Numbered from the stretch's first letter, positions 16,647 through 24,242 are shown. The stretch: DNA of 64,000 nt from Blautia sp. An249 (GCF_002159835.1 NZ_NFJL01000019.1:1-64000), one strand, 5' to 3'. Notes: a model not told the origin generated them from the sequence alone. Translations and numbers: made by a program.

Positions 16647-18171
16647 ATTTCCTTAACACCTCAATTACTTTTTTTGTAGTTCCTTTTATTTCATCACCCT
16701 TATAAGCAGTACGGATTTGAAGGTTATTCTTATTAACATAAGCCACACCATCCAGGCTGTAATATCTCTCAAAACGTCCTTTCCAGACTGTCTCTGAAAT
16801 ACGCGCATTTTCTATAAAGGACTTTGCCTCTTCAAATGAAATGTTATGATTCCTCTGACCGTTAATATGTTTATCATCAAAGCTCAGGGCATCCATATCA
16901 ATCTTAACTGGTTTTGTATGTATAATGCCTTTTAACCCTGCCTCATGCAGCTCTGACTTCAGTATAGCATCCCTCTCCATTTTTGCAACGGTTTTTCTAT
17001 ATGCTGCCTTCCCCGGCGCGACCCTGCCAAGCCCGTCCATGTAAACCCGTTCCATTTGCTCCGGGATCCTCATTTTCCTAGAAAAATTCTGGTACTGATG
17101 AAGCGTATTCAGATATTTAGATTTTGCGGCTAATATATCATCCTGATTGGCTCCTCCCTGCTGCAGCTGACGTACATTTGCTCTCTGACTCCGCATCTTT
17201 GTCTCCATTTGCCGCTGCATCTGCGAAGCCTGATAAGGCGTATATTTCTTCCCATTATACAGTCTCGTCTGCTGCTCCTTCGCTTCCAACTCCTGTAACT
17301 GTTCTGGCGTATAGGTACGAACAGAAAATCCTTCCACAAACGCCATATAACTATGTCGGCAGTTGGCACCACAAAGCCCCGATACCTCCCCGAGTCCGCA
17401 GACGGATACCAACTCCTGTTTCGTGTATACATTTCCGCCCCACCAGTGCGAAGGTCTGTGTCCTGCATGCCAGGTTACTTCATAGGCATCTGTACCTAAA
17501 TCTTTCGCTATCTTCTCATTGATTTGTGCTGACAGCTGAGAAACCCCTGTCATTACAGCTCTTCTTACTGCGACTGGTACTCTGCTGCTATATCCGGATG
17601 CATAATCAATGGATTTAATCCCTGAAGCAGTCATTTCTTTTACTACGCGTCTCAAAACAGTATTATAGTCAAAGGCGCCCGTCACAATATCCATACATGC
17701 CCCATCCAGATACTTCTGATAATATTCAGACAAAGGAGTAAAAGCTTTTTTCCCTCCGCCTATATCTACAGTCATACCTAAAGACCGCGTCAGATTCTTA
17801 ATTTCACTGTTTGTTTGGCTAATTACCGCCTGAGCCCACTGTTGAATCTGTTCATTCTCTTCCAACGGAATAAAATGTCCATTTATTTGTTCATATGCGT
17901 TTTTATAACGAACGTATTCCCAATTGCTTACCTTGTCATAAAGTGACCATATTTCCGGATTTGATGCATGAAGCAAGCGCTTTATTTCCTGTTCTACAAA
18001 TTCCGTACTATTTCCTAAAATCAGCAGCTTATTTATCTGATAGTCTGCTGTACTGGTAATCTCTCCGGTCTTTTTTATTCTCCTGACAATATCCGTGAAA
18101 ATTCTATCCTGGAGTTCATAAAACAATTTTTCTACTTGAAGAGGAAGGCCTCCTTTTTCTTTTGGGGTCAT
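16639..18171 (-). CDS. Minor capsid protein with C-terminal PBECR-like nuclease domain
   Basis: 510 aa, ATG after GAGGAGTGATGTAA. Residues ~1-330 follow the phage minor capsid 2/Mu-F-like pattern, with WHAGHRPSHWWGGNVYTKQEL, GLCGANCRHSYMAFVEGF and a later coiled coil. The last ~85 residues (LSFDDKHINGQRNHNISFEEAKSFIE, then RYYSLDGVAYVN, LQIRTAYKGDE) match PBECR (phage-barnase-EndoU-colicin-RelE-like) tail domains that follow capsid morphogenesis modules. His residues near the start and RTAY/KG near the end fit a BECR RNase core. It may be injected with DNA or act in competition. Confidence 0.85.
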   Translation of the reverse strand: MTPKEKGGLPLQVEKLFYELQDRIFTDIVRRIKKTGEITSTADYQINKLLILGNSTEFVEQEIKRLLHASNPEIWSLYDKVSNWEYVRYKNAYEQINGHFIPLEENEQIQQWAQAVISQTNSEIKNLTRSLGMTVDIGGGKKAFTPLSEYYQKYLDGACMDIVTGAFDYNTVLRRVVKEMTASGIKSIDYASGYSSRVPVAVRRAVMTGVSQLSAQINEKIAKDLGTDAYEVTWHAGHRPSHWWGGNVYTKQELVSVCGLGEVSGLCGANCRHSYMAFVEGFSVRTYTPEQLQELEAKEQQTRLYNGKKYTPYQASQMQRQMETKMRSQRANVRQLQQGGANQDDILAAKSKYLNTLHQYQNFSRKMRIPEQMERVYMDGLGRVAPGKAAYRKTVAKMERDAILKSELHEAGLKGIIHTKPVKIDMDALSFDDKHINGQRNHNISFEEAKSFIENARISETVWKGRFERYYSLDGVAYVNKNNLQIRTAYKGDEIKGTTKKVIEVLRKYG

Positions 18172-18176
18172 TTACA

Positions 18177-19382
18177 TCACTCCTCTTCTGGATCCGGATC
18201 GCTGATTTCCTGTACAATTCTTTTCGCAGCGTCTTCCTCCGTTTCTCCATACCACTTTGCCCGATACTCTACCAAGCTCATAGCCCCCATACTGACATCC
18301 TGTCTGTCGCTCTGCCTTTCTGCCTGTTTATCCTCTATAATTGAATCGTCAAAGTCTATGACTATCTTCGTGTTCGGATCCAGTCCCGTGTTTAATACAT
18401 TCCCCAACCGGATAATAATTCTGATTAATTCCTCTAAAACAGGCTCTAAAAGAATTTCATGCTTACTTATCGTCCGGTACATATCTGAGTTTTCTGAAAT
18501 AACCTGCGTTGCTGTCTGAATACTTCCATTTTCAAACTTATAATGATTCTGGCCAAACCCGCATTTCATGGAAAGAATGTTTAAATTATCGTTAATAGCT
18601 TTTTCATGCTCTTCTGCACGTATTTCCATATTAACTTCCACGATAGGCTTTCCGCCTGTTTTCTCCAGTGTCCCCTCAGGAAGCTGGTAAAAAACAATAT
18701 CATTTGGATCAAATATCGGATTCCCCAGAAGATCCGTCCGCAGCATTTCCGGCGCGGTGAAAATCCGCTTCTTTCCTAAAACAAATTCATTTATGTAAGA
18801 ATCGTAAGCAATGTCTGTTCCCTGTAAAACATCTATCGCATTGGCAAAGATAGATACCCCCATCGGATTGTCTTTTCCATAATTGTTTACGATGTTTAAA
18901 CGGTCAATAACAAACTGGCGCTCTGTGGAGCCTGTCTGTATTTTGGGCGCCAGATTTTCCAGACCTTTCAAAGATGCCCAGTCTTCCGGATAGATTTCTT
19001 TTCCAGTTCCATTCGTACATTCCACGACGTGGTTCTCAATCACATACTGGCCTGATTCCAGTTTGTGAATTTGAATCTGTGCATATTTTTTTGTACTAAT
19101 GGTTTTATAAAAGACAAAAGCACATTCTGACACATGTCCATTGCTCCAGGATAAGGGAACTTTTTCGTTCAAAAGCAGATCTGCAATATCCTCTGAAACC
19201 TTTTTTGCCATTCCCAAACTTAATCTGCGGCAAGCTGTATATTTATTTCCATTGTACACACGGTATCTGTGGAATTTTTTTACGTTGGCCTGATACCAGC
19301 TCTCCCAGATGTCAATTAACGTATAAAAGCCATTGTCAAGGGTATCGTACCCTGCCTTCTGCAGATATTTTACAATATTCAA
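18177..19382 (-). CDS. Portal protein (A118/SPP1 type), apparently internally deleted
   Basis: 401 aa. The TTG start at 19382 overlaps the terminase TGA (TTGA) and follows GGTGAGGAGAA. N-terminal YLQKAGYDTLDNGFYTLIDIWESWYQANVKKF and RRLSLGMAKKVSEDIADLLLNEKV are the classic A118-type portal start. From there the sequence jumps directly to PLSWSNGHVSECAF, which in related portals (usually near 480-500 aa) lies some 80-90 residues further on. The missing part covers the region around LGTGA/DYV...IYP in homologues. The rest to the C-terminus looks intact, so this is probably an in-frame deletion that would impair assembly. Confidence 0.85.
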   Translation of the reverse strand: MNIVKYLQKAGYDTLDNGFYTLIDIWESWYQANVKKFHRYRVYNGNKYTACRRLSLGMAKKVSEDIADLLLNEKVPLSWSNGHVSECAFVFYKTISTKKYAQIQIHKLESGQYVIENHVVECTNGTGKEIYPEDWASLKGLENLAPKIQTGSTERQFVIDRLNIVNNYGKDNPMGVSIFANAIDVLQGTDIAYDSYINEFVLGKKRIFTAPEMLRTDLLGNPIFDPNDIVFYQLPEGTLEKTGGKPIVEVNMEIRAEEHEKAINDNLNILSMKCGFGQNHYKFENGSIQTATQVISENSDMYRTISKHEILLEPVLEELIRIIIRLGNVLNTGLDPNTKIVIDFDDSIIEDKQAERQSDRQDVSMGAMSLVEYRAKWYGETEEDAAKRIVQEISDPDPEEE

Positions 19383-21124
19383 TTCTCCTCACCCCTTTCT
19401 CCTGCCGGAAGGAAATACTTGATTTTAGACCACAGCCCCATCACCAAATATCTCCACGCATCACAGCAGTGGTCATCTACCTTCATGGGTTTCTCCCTGC
19501 CAGATTCAATTGATTTCGGATCATATTCGTATGTTCCGAGTTCCCGGATCAGGTTTTCCTGGCCCTCCGATACCGACATCACCTGATAGGTCATGCATTT
19601 CTGCACGCGTTGTATCCCGACTGCGACATCATTCTCCGCATTCTTTATAACAATAGAATATTGATTGCTTTCCACGACAAGACGCTTAATTTCTTCCGCT
19701 AAGCCTTCTGCAGACGGGTCTATGAACACATAAAAAACACTGCACGAATACTTTTCATGCAGCGCATCTGTAAATTTTATTAATTCCTTCGCATAATCGG
19801 ACGGGCTTTTCTGCTTTCCGGATTCCCTTCCTGAGTGGTAAAACTCTCCGAGCCCCTCCATCCTGCGTGTATTGATATTAAGTCCTGCCGCCTGATAAGT
19901 CGTCGCATTCTGTTGCCCATAATCAACGCCTACTCCGATCAGTTTGTAATGCTCCGCTTCTGGCTCTTTCCGAAGACTGTCATTGAACATGTAATAAATC
20001 AGGTCATCAACACCGATGCATTCTCCAAGCCATACCCACCTGTATAATCGGTAGTCTACGCTTTTCAACAGTTCTGCGGATTCCAGAAGTTTCTTTCCGA
20101 GCCAGTTTACAGGGACATCACGGTAATCAATGTGCTTATGTATAGCGTCTTCTCGCAGCTCCATCTTTCTGCACCAGACATTGACCGGTGCATTCGGATT
20201 CTTTGGCGGATTGTACAGATAAAGCATCCTGAACGACTCATTATTTCCCCTGACGAACGTTGCTTCGATGTTAGTGAGCTCTTCTTCGCCTTCGCCGACG
20301 TCAAAAAACTCTGTCAGCTCATCCAGAATGACAAGTCGGATTGGTTTATCCTCATCAATAATACCTTTCGTGTCGTCTATACTGTCCGAGCCGGAGAAGT
20401 AAATGATGTTCCCATTCCTTTTATGCCGAATCTCCATCGGAGAAACACCTATATCAAAATCATCTTTGCTAAGACCGAGACGCCCGATCGCCCGAATGAT
20501 TTCTTTGTATACAGTCTTTCGCAGCTTATTATGCCGTTTTCTCAATACAACAACTGCTGCAGGTTCATCGGAAATGATCGTTGCTATGCCAAGGATTCCA
20601 GCGAAACTCGACTTTGTACCGGCACGACCTGATGTAATGATCTGATGTTCATGCGTCCGGTCATCGAAAACATCCCAAAGTTCCGGTATAATTACATCAT
20701 ATGGATCTTTTGCGCTGTTGCTGCCTTCATTTTCTGTATCTTGTTTCGCCACTTTTTCTTTCTGTGCCTGCATCAACTGTATCTTTGCCATCTGCTCTTC
20801 CAGATCCGCATCTGTCTGTCCAGACTGTCCGGCATACTGCGCCACAAAATAAGCAGCCTTCGTGTTGCCTTTCATTGCCTCTTTAATCTGGGCCATTAAA
20901 AGAGCCGATTCCAGAGTACACTCAACTCCGAGTGCCTCCAGAACCGGCTTATATTCTTCACTATCTATTTCCGCGGTAAGTAGCAGGTTCAGCGTCTTCC
21001 TGAAATCTGCCTTCCGGCGCCTCGCTTCACCGGATGCTTTACCGCCCATAACAGCGATTTCTCGCCGTTCCTTCGCTGTTCGTTCATGAAATCCATGTCC
21101 TTTTAAGTTTTCTTCATTCGGCAT
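19379..21124 (-). CDS. Terminase: small-subunit-like domain fused to large subunit
   Basis: About 581 aa from ATG 21124 (AAGGTGGTGAA precedes; an upstream in-frame TTG is rejected). Residues 1-130 resemble a stand-alone small terminase: GHGFHERTAKERREIAVMGG, KASGEARRRKADFRKTLN, helical oligomerisation region. After a linker (ENEGSNSAKD) the large subunit starts: Walker A SGRAGTKSS at about 165-173, Walker B RLVILDELTE, nuclease acidic residues in VGVDYGQQNATT, FIDPSAEG and VDDHCCDAWRYL. The large subunit cuts and pumps DNA into the prohead through the portal. The fusion is unusual because most related phages keep TerS separate. Confidence 0.9.
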   Translation of the reverse strand: MPNEENLKGHGFHERTAKERREIAVMGGKASGEARRRKADFRKTLNLLLTAEIDSEEYKPVLEALGVECTLESALLMAQIKEAMKGNTKAAYFVAQYAGQSGQTDADLEEQMAKIQLMQAQKEKVAKQDTENEGSNSAKDPYDVIIPELWDVFDDRTHEHQIITSGRAGTKSSFAGILGIATIISDEPAAVVVLRKRHNKLRKTVYKEIIRAIGRLGLSKDDFDIGVSPMEIRHKRNGNIIYFSGSDSIDDTKGIIDEDKPIRLVILDELTEFFDVGEGEEELTNIEATFVRGNNESFRMLYLYNPPKNPNAPVNVWCRKMELREDAIHKHIDYRDVPVNWLGKKLLESAELLKSVDYRLYRWVWLGECIGVDDLIYYMFNDSLRKEPEAEHYKLIGVGVDYGQQNATTYQAAGLNINTRRMEGLGEFYHSGRESGKQKSPSDYAKELIKFTDALHEKYSCSVFYVFIDPSAEGLAEEIKRLVVESNQYSIVIKNAENDVAVGIQRVQKCMTYQVMSVSEGQENLIRELGTYEYDPKSIESGREKPMKVDDHCCDAWRYLVMGLWSKIKYFLPAGERGEEN

Positions 21125-21158
21125 TTCACCACCTTCCAATCATTTGATTTTTATCTAC

Positions 21159-21230
21159 TAGGACATCTGGGAATCGAACCCAGGGCATCTTGACAAAAAG
21201 TCAAGTGCTCTACCACTGAGCTAAAGTCCT
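21159..21230 (-). tRNA. Phage-encoded tRNA-Lys (UUU)-like
   Basis: A full cloverleaf can be drawn on the minus strand: acceptor AGGACTT/ATGTCCT with one T-T mismatch, D arm GCTC/GAGC, anticodon stem CTTGA/TCAAG with loop CTTTTTG (anticodon TTT), five-base variable loop, T arm CTGGG/CCCAG with TTCGATT. No CCA is encoded. Position 37 is U rather than the usual A, and the acceptor mismatch suggests a diverged phage tRNA. It directly follows the hicAB terminator. Confidence 0.82.
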
Positions 21231-21263
21231 AAAAGAAAGGCATCCCGAAGGATGCTCTTTCTA
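21231..21263 (-). terminator. Terminator after hicAB
   Basis: On the minus strand AGAAAGAGCATCC, TTCG loop, GGATGCCTTTCT then TTTT. A strong stem with a UUCG tetraloop, 20 bp past the hicB stop. Its T tail abuts the 5' end of the tRNA, so the tRNA needs read-through or its own promoter. Confidence 0.8.
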
Positions 21264-21281
21264 AATGATGATGAGACTTAA

Positions 21282-21683
21282 TTAACATTTTTCTTTATTA
21301 ATTCCTAGTACCGAAGCAATTGCTTCTTGTAACAATCTTGAATAATTTACACCTTTTTTATCAGCTTCTACACTCATCCAATATGGAATTGTACAGTTCT
21401 TTTTCACTGCTTTATTATCAACCCTTCTTCGATACTCTAAAAAATCAATGTCAACTAATGTTAAAATATTATTTTTTTCTACCTCCACCTTTACGCTACC
21501 AGGTTCTGGGATTTGTTTTCCATCATCTTCTAAATCAATTCCCATTAATCCAATAGCATCTCTTGCCATTTCCATAGCGTCTACTATAGTTTCACCTTGA
21601 GTCCCAATGCCAAAATCGGGAATTTTTACGTAATACCCATCATCCGTTTTTTCCAAAATGATTGGATATGCTCCTTTCTTCAT
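21282..21683 (-). CDS. hicB: HicB-type antitoxin
   Basis: 133 aa, ATG after AAAAAGGAGGACTATC. N-terminal YPIILEKTDDGYYVKIPDFGIGTQG and DAMEMARDAIGLMGIDLEDDG form the partial RNase-H-like HicB fold; the C-terminus YSRLLQEAIASVLGI is a DNA-binding helix. The antitoxin binds HicA and represses the promoter upstream of hicA. The gene lies in the reading direction of the lytic operon, between terminase and the late activator gene. Confidence 0.9.
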   Translation of the reverse strand: MKKGAYPIILEKTDDGYYVKIPDFGIGTQGETIVDAMEMARDAIGLMGIDLEDDGKQIPEPGSVKVEVEKNNILTLVDIDFLEYRRRVDNKAVKKNCTIPYWMSVEADKKGVNYSRLLQEAIASVLGINKEKC

Positions 21684-21753
21684 GATAGTCCTCCTTTTTT
21701 TCTATAACCAAATAACTTTTTAAGTATTATGAAAATATATCAAGTTTCTGGGG

Positions 21754-21924
21754 CTACAGCCCCAGTTTCTTGATAATCGCCTGTGCAAGCTTCTCATTGA
21801 TTTCTGAATGTCTTGGGATAGGTTCTACTCTCTTTCCATCGGTATAAAGATCATGATTACCACCATATCTCTTCAGAAACCATCCATTCTTTTCAAGGCG
21901 TTTAATTAAGTCTCGTCTTTTCAT
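21754..21924 (-). CDS. hicA: HicA-type mRNA interferase toxin (56 aa)
   Basis: 56 aa, ATG after AAGGAGTTATT. The whole small dsRBD-like fold is visible: KRRDLIKRLEKNGWFLKRYGG, NHDLYTDGKR with the catalytic His24, then VEPIPRHSEINEKLAQAIIKKLGL. HicA cleaves mRNA when not bound by HicB. It is the first gene of the pair; 70 bp separate it from hicB. The promoter and a candidate operator are just upstream. Confidence 0.9.
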   Translation of the reverse strand: MKRRDLIKRLEKNGWFLKRYGGNHDLYTDGKRVEPIPRHSEINEKLAQAIIKKLGL

Positions 21925-21964
21925 AATAACTCCTTAAAATAGTATTATTTCTGGTCATGTTTAT

Positions 21965-21993
21965 ATTATACGTATTTAATGCGTATTTGTCAA
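21965..21993 (-). promoter_or_regulatory. hicAB sigma-A promoter with operator-like repeat
   Basis: On the minus strand TTGACA, a 17-bp spacer and TATAAT, an exact consensus match. The spacer and -10 hold ATACG...CGTAT as an inverted repeat, a plausible HicB operator. Transcription would start about 35 bp before hicA. Such a strong promoter lets the pair be expressed in the lysogen while lytic genes are off. Confidence 0.82.
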
Positions 21994-22013
21994 TCCCTAT
22001 ACCTATAATCGCA

Positions 22014-22047
22014 TAAAAAACGCCCCATATTTCTACAGGGCGTTCTT
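22014..22047 (-). terminator. Terminator upstream of hicAB promoter
   Basis: On the minus strand AACGCCC, an 11-nt loop, GGGGCGTT and TTTTTTA. It would separate the hicAB unit from transcripts coming from the late activator gene at 22196-22627. The reverse strand also has a T-poor side, so it is mainly leftward. Confidence 0.72.
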
Positions 22048-22195
22048 ACTTATGAGGGGGAAAATCGACAGTATTTAGGCTACTGCCCTGCCTGATACAG
22101 CAGCAAAGCTGTGACACCCTGCTGCCGTTTTACCTTGAAGGAGGTTTTTTATTATTTAACCCAGATACACTATAACACAGGTAGAGTGTGCACTT
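22048..22195. other. Intergenic segment with inverted repeats, no gene seen
   Basis: About 150 bp between the late activator gene and the terminator. It contains CAGCAAAGCTG-type short palindromes and two blocks rich in GGCAG/CTGCC that can pair. No open frame with a ribosome site was found. It could be a processed leader or a cohesive/packaging site, but nothing decides this. Confidence 0.4.
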
Positions 22196-22627
22196 CTATG
22201 CACTCTTTTCTGGGAGACTGAATTTCTCCAATGCAGTACTATGAATATAATGAATCCTTCTCCAGGAATAATCCATCTTCACCGCAATATCCTCCCACTT
22301 CATCCCTTTTATGTACCGGTACATCAGCACGTCCTTTTCATTTTCATCTTCCAGACGCTCTATCCGGTCTTTAATCTCCTTGAACCTGCTTACACACTTA
22401 TATCTGGCCTTTAAAATCTTTCTCTCTAATCTGTCCACCCGCGCTGCATATCCAGATAAGTCTCCTCCACCGGAAGCATGGGGCATACCATCCTGGATAA
22501 CAGAAGGTAGCATCTTTCCCAATCTCAACTCCACCAGTTCCTCCTCTAAGCGTTGCAGATGCCGCTTTTCCTTCTGGTATCCCCTTAGATACTTCTTCTT
22601 TTCCTCATTTTCTTTTTTGATGTCCAA
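22196..22627 (-). CDS. Late gene activator, sigma-70 region 4-like (ArpU/DUF1492 type)
   Basis: 143 aa. The start appears to be TTG at 22627 after GGGAAGGCCG, overlapping the preceding gene. The N-terminus is a charged coiled coil (KKENEEKKKYLRGYQKEKRHLQRLEEEL); the C-terminus ENEKDVLMYRYIKGMKWEDIAVKMDYSWRRIHYIHSTALEKF is a region-4 helix-turn-helix. Proteins of this kind close the early region and switch on packaging and structural genes. The location just before the terminase side fits that role. Confidence 0.8.
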   Translation of the reverse strand: MDIKKENEEKKKYLRGYQKEKRHLQRLEEELVELRLGKMLPSVIQDGMPHASGGGDLSGYAARVDRLERKILKARYKCVSRFKEIKDRIERLEDENEKDVLMYRYIKGMKWEDIAVKMDYSWRRIHYIHSTALEKFSLPEKSA

Positions 22628-22829
22628 CGGCCTTCCCTCCCCAGTGATATTTCTTCCTGCTTTTCTTGTCCAGAATCTGAATCTCTAATAGCTCAAATCC
22701 AAGAAAACTTAGCATCTCTTTAATGTGAACGGCAATCTGCCGAACATAACAGTTCTGCTCTTTCGTAAGGTTCCCGATGGCCTCCTGCTCTGTGGGTACC
22801 GGATACCCTTCTGCGTTTTTCATCGTCAC
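22605..22829 (-). CDS. Hypothetical phage early protein (74 aa)
   Basis: The GTG at 22829 is preferred: GGAGGCGAGAAA is 7 nt before it, while the ATG six bases later would be too far, and the GTGA overlaps the stop of the upstream gene. The sequence has ALTKEQNCYVRQIAVHIKEMLSFLGFELLEIQ-like helices and a basic C-terminus (KKSRKKYHWGGKAVGHQKRK). No family recognised. It is part of a string of tightly overlapping small genes. Confidence 0.6.
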   Translation of the reverse strand: MTMKNAEGYPVPTEQEAIGNLTKEQNCYVRQIAVHIKEMLSFLGFELLEIQILDKKSRKKYHWGGKAVGHQKRK

Positions 22830-22984
22830 TTTCTCGCCTCCCAGCTTCTGCAGTCCTCACATCGCTTTTTGCTGCTTACCAGATAGCCCTTTATTCTTGT
22901 TGCCCTTGGACAGGATGGTTGTACATAGACTGCAATCTGGCCGCTGCTTATTGCGTGTTTACAGGTCTTATACTTCTGTTTCAA
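22826..22984 (-). CDS. Small cysteine-containing phage protein
   Basis: Likely TTG start at 22984, which overlaps the TGA of the previous gene (TTGA) and has GGAGCC upstream; a longer form from 23035 is possible. The ~52-aa product has Cys in YKTCKH, VQPSCPRATR and a terminal RCEDCRSWEARK, so metal binding is conceivable. No family recognised. Its 4-nt coupled overlaps on both sides support translation. Confidence 0.5.
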   Translation of the reverse strand: MKQKYKTCKHAISSGQIAVYVQPSCPRATRIKGYLVSSKKRCEDCRSWEARK

Positions 22985-23367
22985 TCTTTTTCGGCTCCTT
23001 TCTCCGGACGGTACGGCTTTGGCCTTTCTCTCCACGCAATAACACTTTTTGACAAATACTTATTTATCGGATCGCCTCTATAGTTATCGGCCCAATAATG
23101 CACGCCGTCTACATAGGTTTGCCTACCAGATAAATGTTGCCCCGCCAAAAACTGCCATGTGCATACTACGCTTTCGCCTTTTCCGTTTATAACAGTCACA
23201 TCATAAACACCTTCGATTTTCGGCAAACGTTCCTCCGCCGGAATCCAATCGTCATTCATGTGCTTGCGGATGATGTCTTCCACATCCGCGTACTTTAGCA
23301 GACATCCATCATCCATATCCGTTATGACTGGTAAATCATCGATCTCTTCCATAATTTTTTCTAACAT
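22981..23367 (-). CDS. DUF551-domain phage protein
   Basis: 128 aa, ATG after AGGAGAGATTAAG. The central WIPAEERLPKIEGVYDVTVING and the C-terminal VIAWRERPKPYRPE are the two ends of the DUF551 pattern that is common in phage early regions. The N-terminal 38 residues are acidic and helical. Function is unknown for this family. It overlaps both neighbours slightly. Confidence 0.75.
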   Translation of the reverse strand: MLEKIMEEIDDLPVITDMDDGCLLKYADVEDIIRKHMNDDWIPAEERLPKIEGVYDVTVINGKGESVVCTWQFLAGQHLSGRQTYVDGVHYWADNYRGDPINKYLSKSVIAWRERPKPYRPEKGAEKD

Positions 23368-23681
23368 CTTAATCTCTCCTGTTCTATCCTCTCTAACTGC
23401 CGGTTTACTTTATATTCTAACTGCTGCCTTACCTGGTCTTCTTTTCCATGCTGCATCGCAAGCTGCGCGCACATGATTATGACGTCTGCAATCTCTGACC
23501 AGGTATTATCCGGCAGATAGACCAAACCTTCATACTCAAATGGATTGGCAGCGTTTTCAAGCTCCTTTAGTAATTCCTTCGCTTCCTCTATGACCTGCAG
23601 CCACTGTTTTCTTCTGCTGTAATGCTCTGCTATTTTCCTTATCTTCCCTTCCAGGGTTTCCTGTTCTATTATCTCTATCAA
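23361..23681 (-). CDS. MazG-like nucleotide pyrophosphohydrolase domain protein
   Basis: 106 aa. The start is TTG at 23681, overlapping the TGA of the upstream mini-gene, with TTAGGAGGTATGGTCT giving good spacing. QVIEEAKELLKELEN followed by WSEIADVIIMCAQLA gives the EExxE...ExxD metal-binding pattern of all-alpha MazG-type NTP pyrophosphatases. These hydrolyse NTPs or (p)ppGpp-like substrates; in phages they may counter starvation signalling or clean nucleotide pools. Confidence 0.72.
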   Translation of the reverse strand: MIEIIEQETLEGKIRKIAEHYSRRKQWLQVIEEAKELLKELENAANPFEYEGLVYLPDNTWSEIADVIIMCAQLAMQHGKEDQVRQQLEYKVNRQLERIEQERLRC

Positions 23682-23755
23682 AGACCATACCTCCTAACCA
23701 GTTCCTTATATCTTTCGTCAAAATGCAGCTTATCTTTTTTCTCCAGGGATTCCAT
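23678..23755 (-). CDS. Mini-gene coupled to mazG-like gene (25 aa)
   Basis: ATG at 23755 gives a 25-residue charged peptide ending in YKELVRRYGL; its TGA overlaps the TTG start of the MazG-like gene. The same frame stays open upstream (VTVTEL), but without a standard start codon, so the true beginning is uncertain. Coupling suggests it is translated. No family recognised. Confidence 0.4.
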   Translation of the reverse strand: MESLEKKDKLHFDERYKELVRRYGL

Positions 23756-23769
23756 TAACTCTGTTACGG

Positions 23770-23997
23770 TTACTTCTCCCTCCTGCCTTTATTTCCCCTT
23801 TTCTGAAGCTCCCTGGTAACTGCTAATACAAGCTCTTGGAATAGAACAGATTCATGATGTTTTTTCTCTAATCGTCTCACATCTTCTACATAATTCTCCC
23901 AAAATTGGTCTGATTCATCTGGATTGCTATGCGCTCGGAAGAGCTTCCAAGCGTCTGTAAATAGTTCATAATACTGTTTTAATTCAATATTATCCAT
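23770..23997 (-). CDS. Hypothetical phage early protein (75 aa)
   Basis: ATG at 23997 (MDNIELKQYYELF) after AAAGGTGGAGC; an upstream in-frame start is weaker. Acidic, helical product with FTDAWKLFRAH, FWENYVEDVRRLEKKHHESVLFQELVLAVTREL and a basic tail. No family recognised. It follows the repeat-rich region thought to be an origin. Confidence 0.6.
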   Translation of the reverse strand: MDNIELKQYYELFTDAWKLFRAHSNPDESDQFWENYVEDVRRLEKKHHESVLFQELVLAVTRELQKRGNKGRREK

Positions 23998-24004
23998 GCT
24001 CCAC

Positions 24005-24242
24005 CTTTCCACAGTTACCAACTGTTACCATTTTTTTAATCCTGTTACCGCTGTATGGTAGCCCTTGAGAACCGCATAAACACTATACTTTTTATGATTT
24101 TAAAAACCCGGTTACCAAGTTACCGTCTATTTTGTATATAAAAAATTTTTTCTATTTCTTTTTTGAAAATATAAAATATTTTTTTATTCTATATAGAAAG
24201 CGTCTGGTTACCCGGTAACTTTGCCACTTTTTGGTAACCCTT
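24005..24242. other. Candidate phage replication origin: GTTACC iterons and AT-rich tract
   Basis: The 240-bp gap after the DUF927 helicase gene holds at least seven copies of GTTACC or its complement: 24014, 24024, 24044, 24110, 24119, 24206 in one direction and 24214, 24233 in the other. Between them 24124-24200 is almost pure A/T. Clustered iterons next to an AT-rich unwinding element beside replication genes is the usual layout of a theta origin. Alternatively the repeats could be operator sites. Confidence 0.6.

Noticed and set aside
24005-24242. CRISPR array
   Set aside because: The GTTACC repeats are only 6-7 bp, irregularly spaced and in both orientations; no spacer structure.
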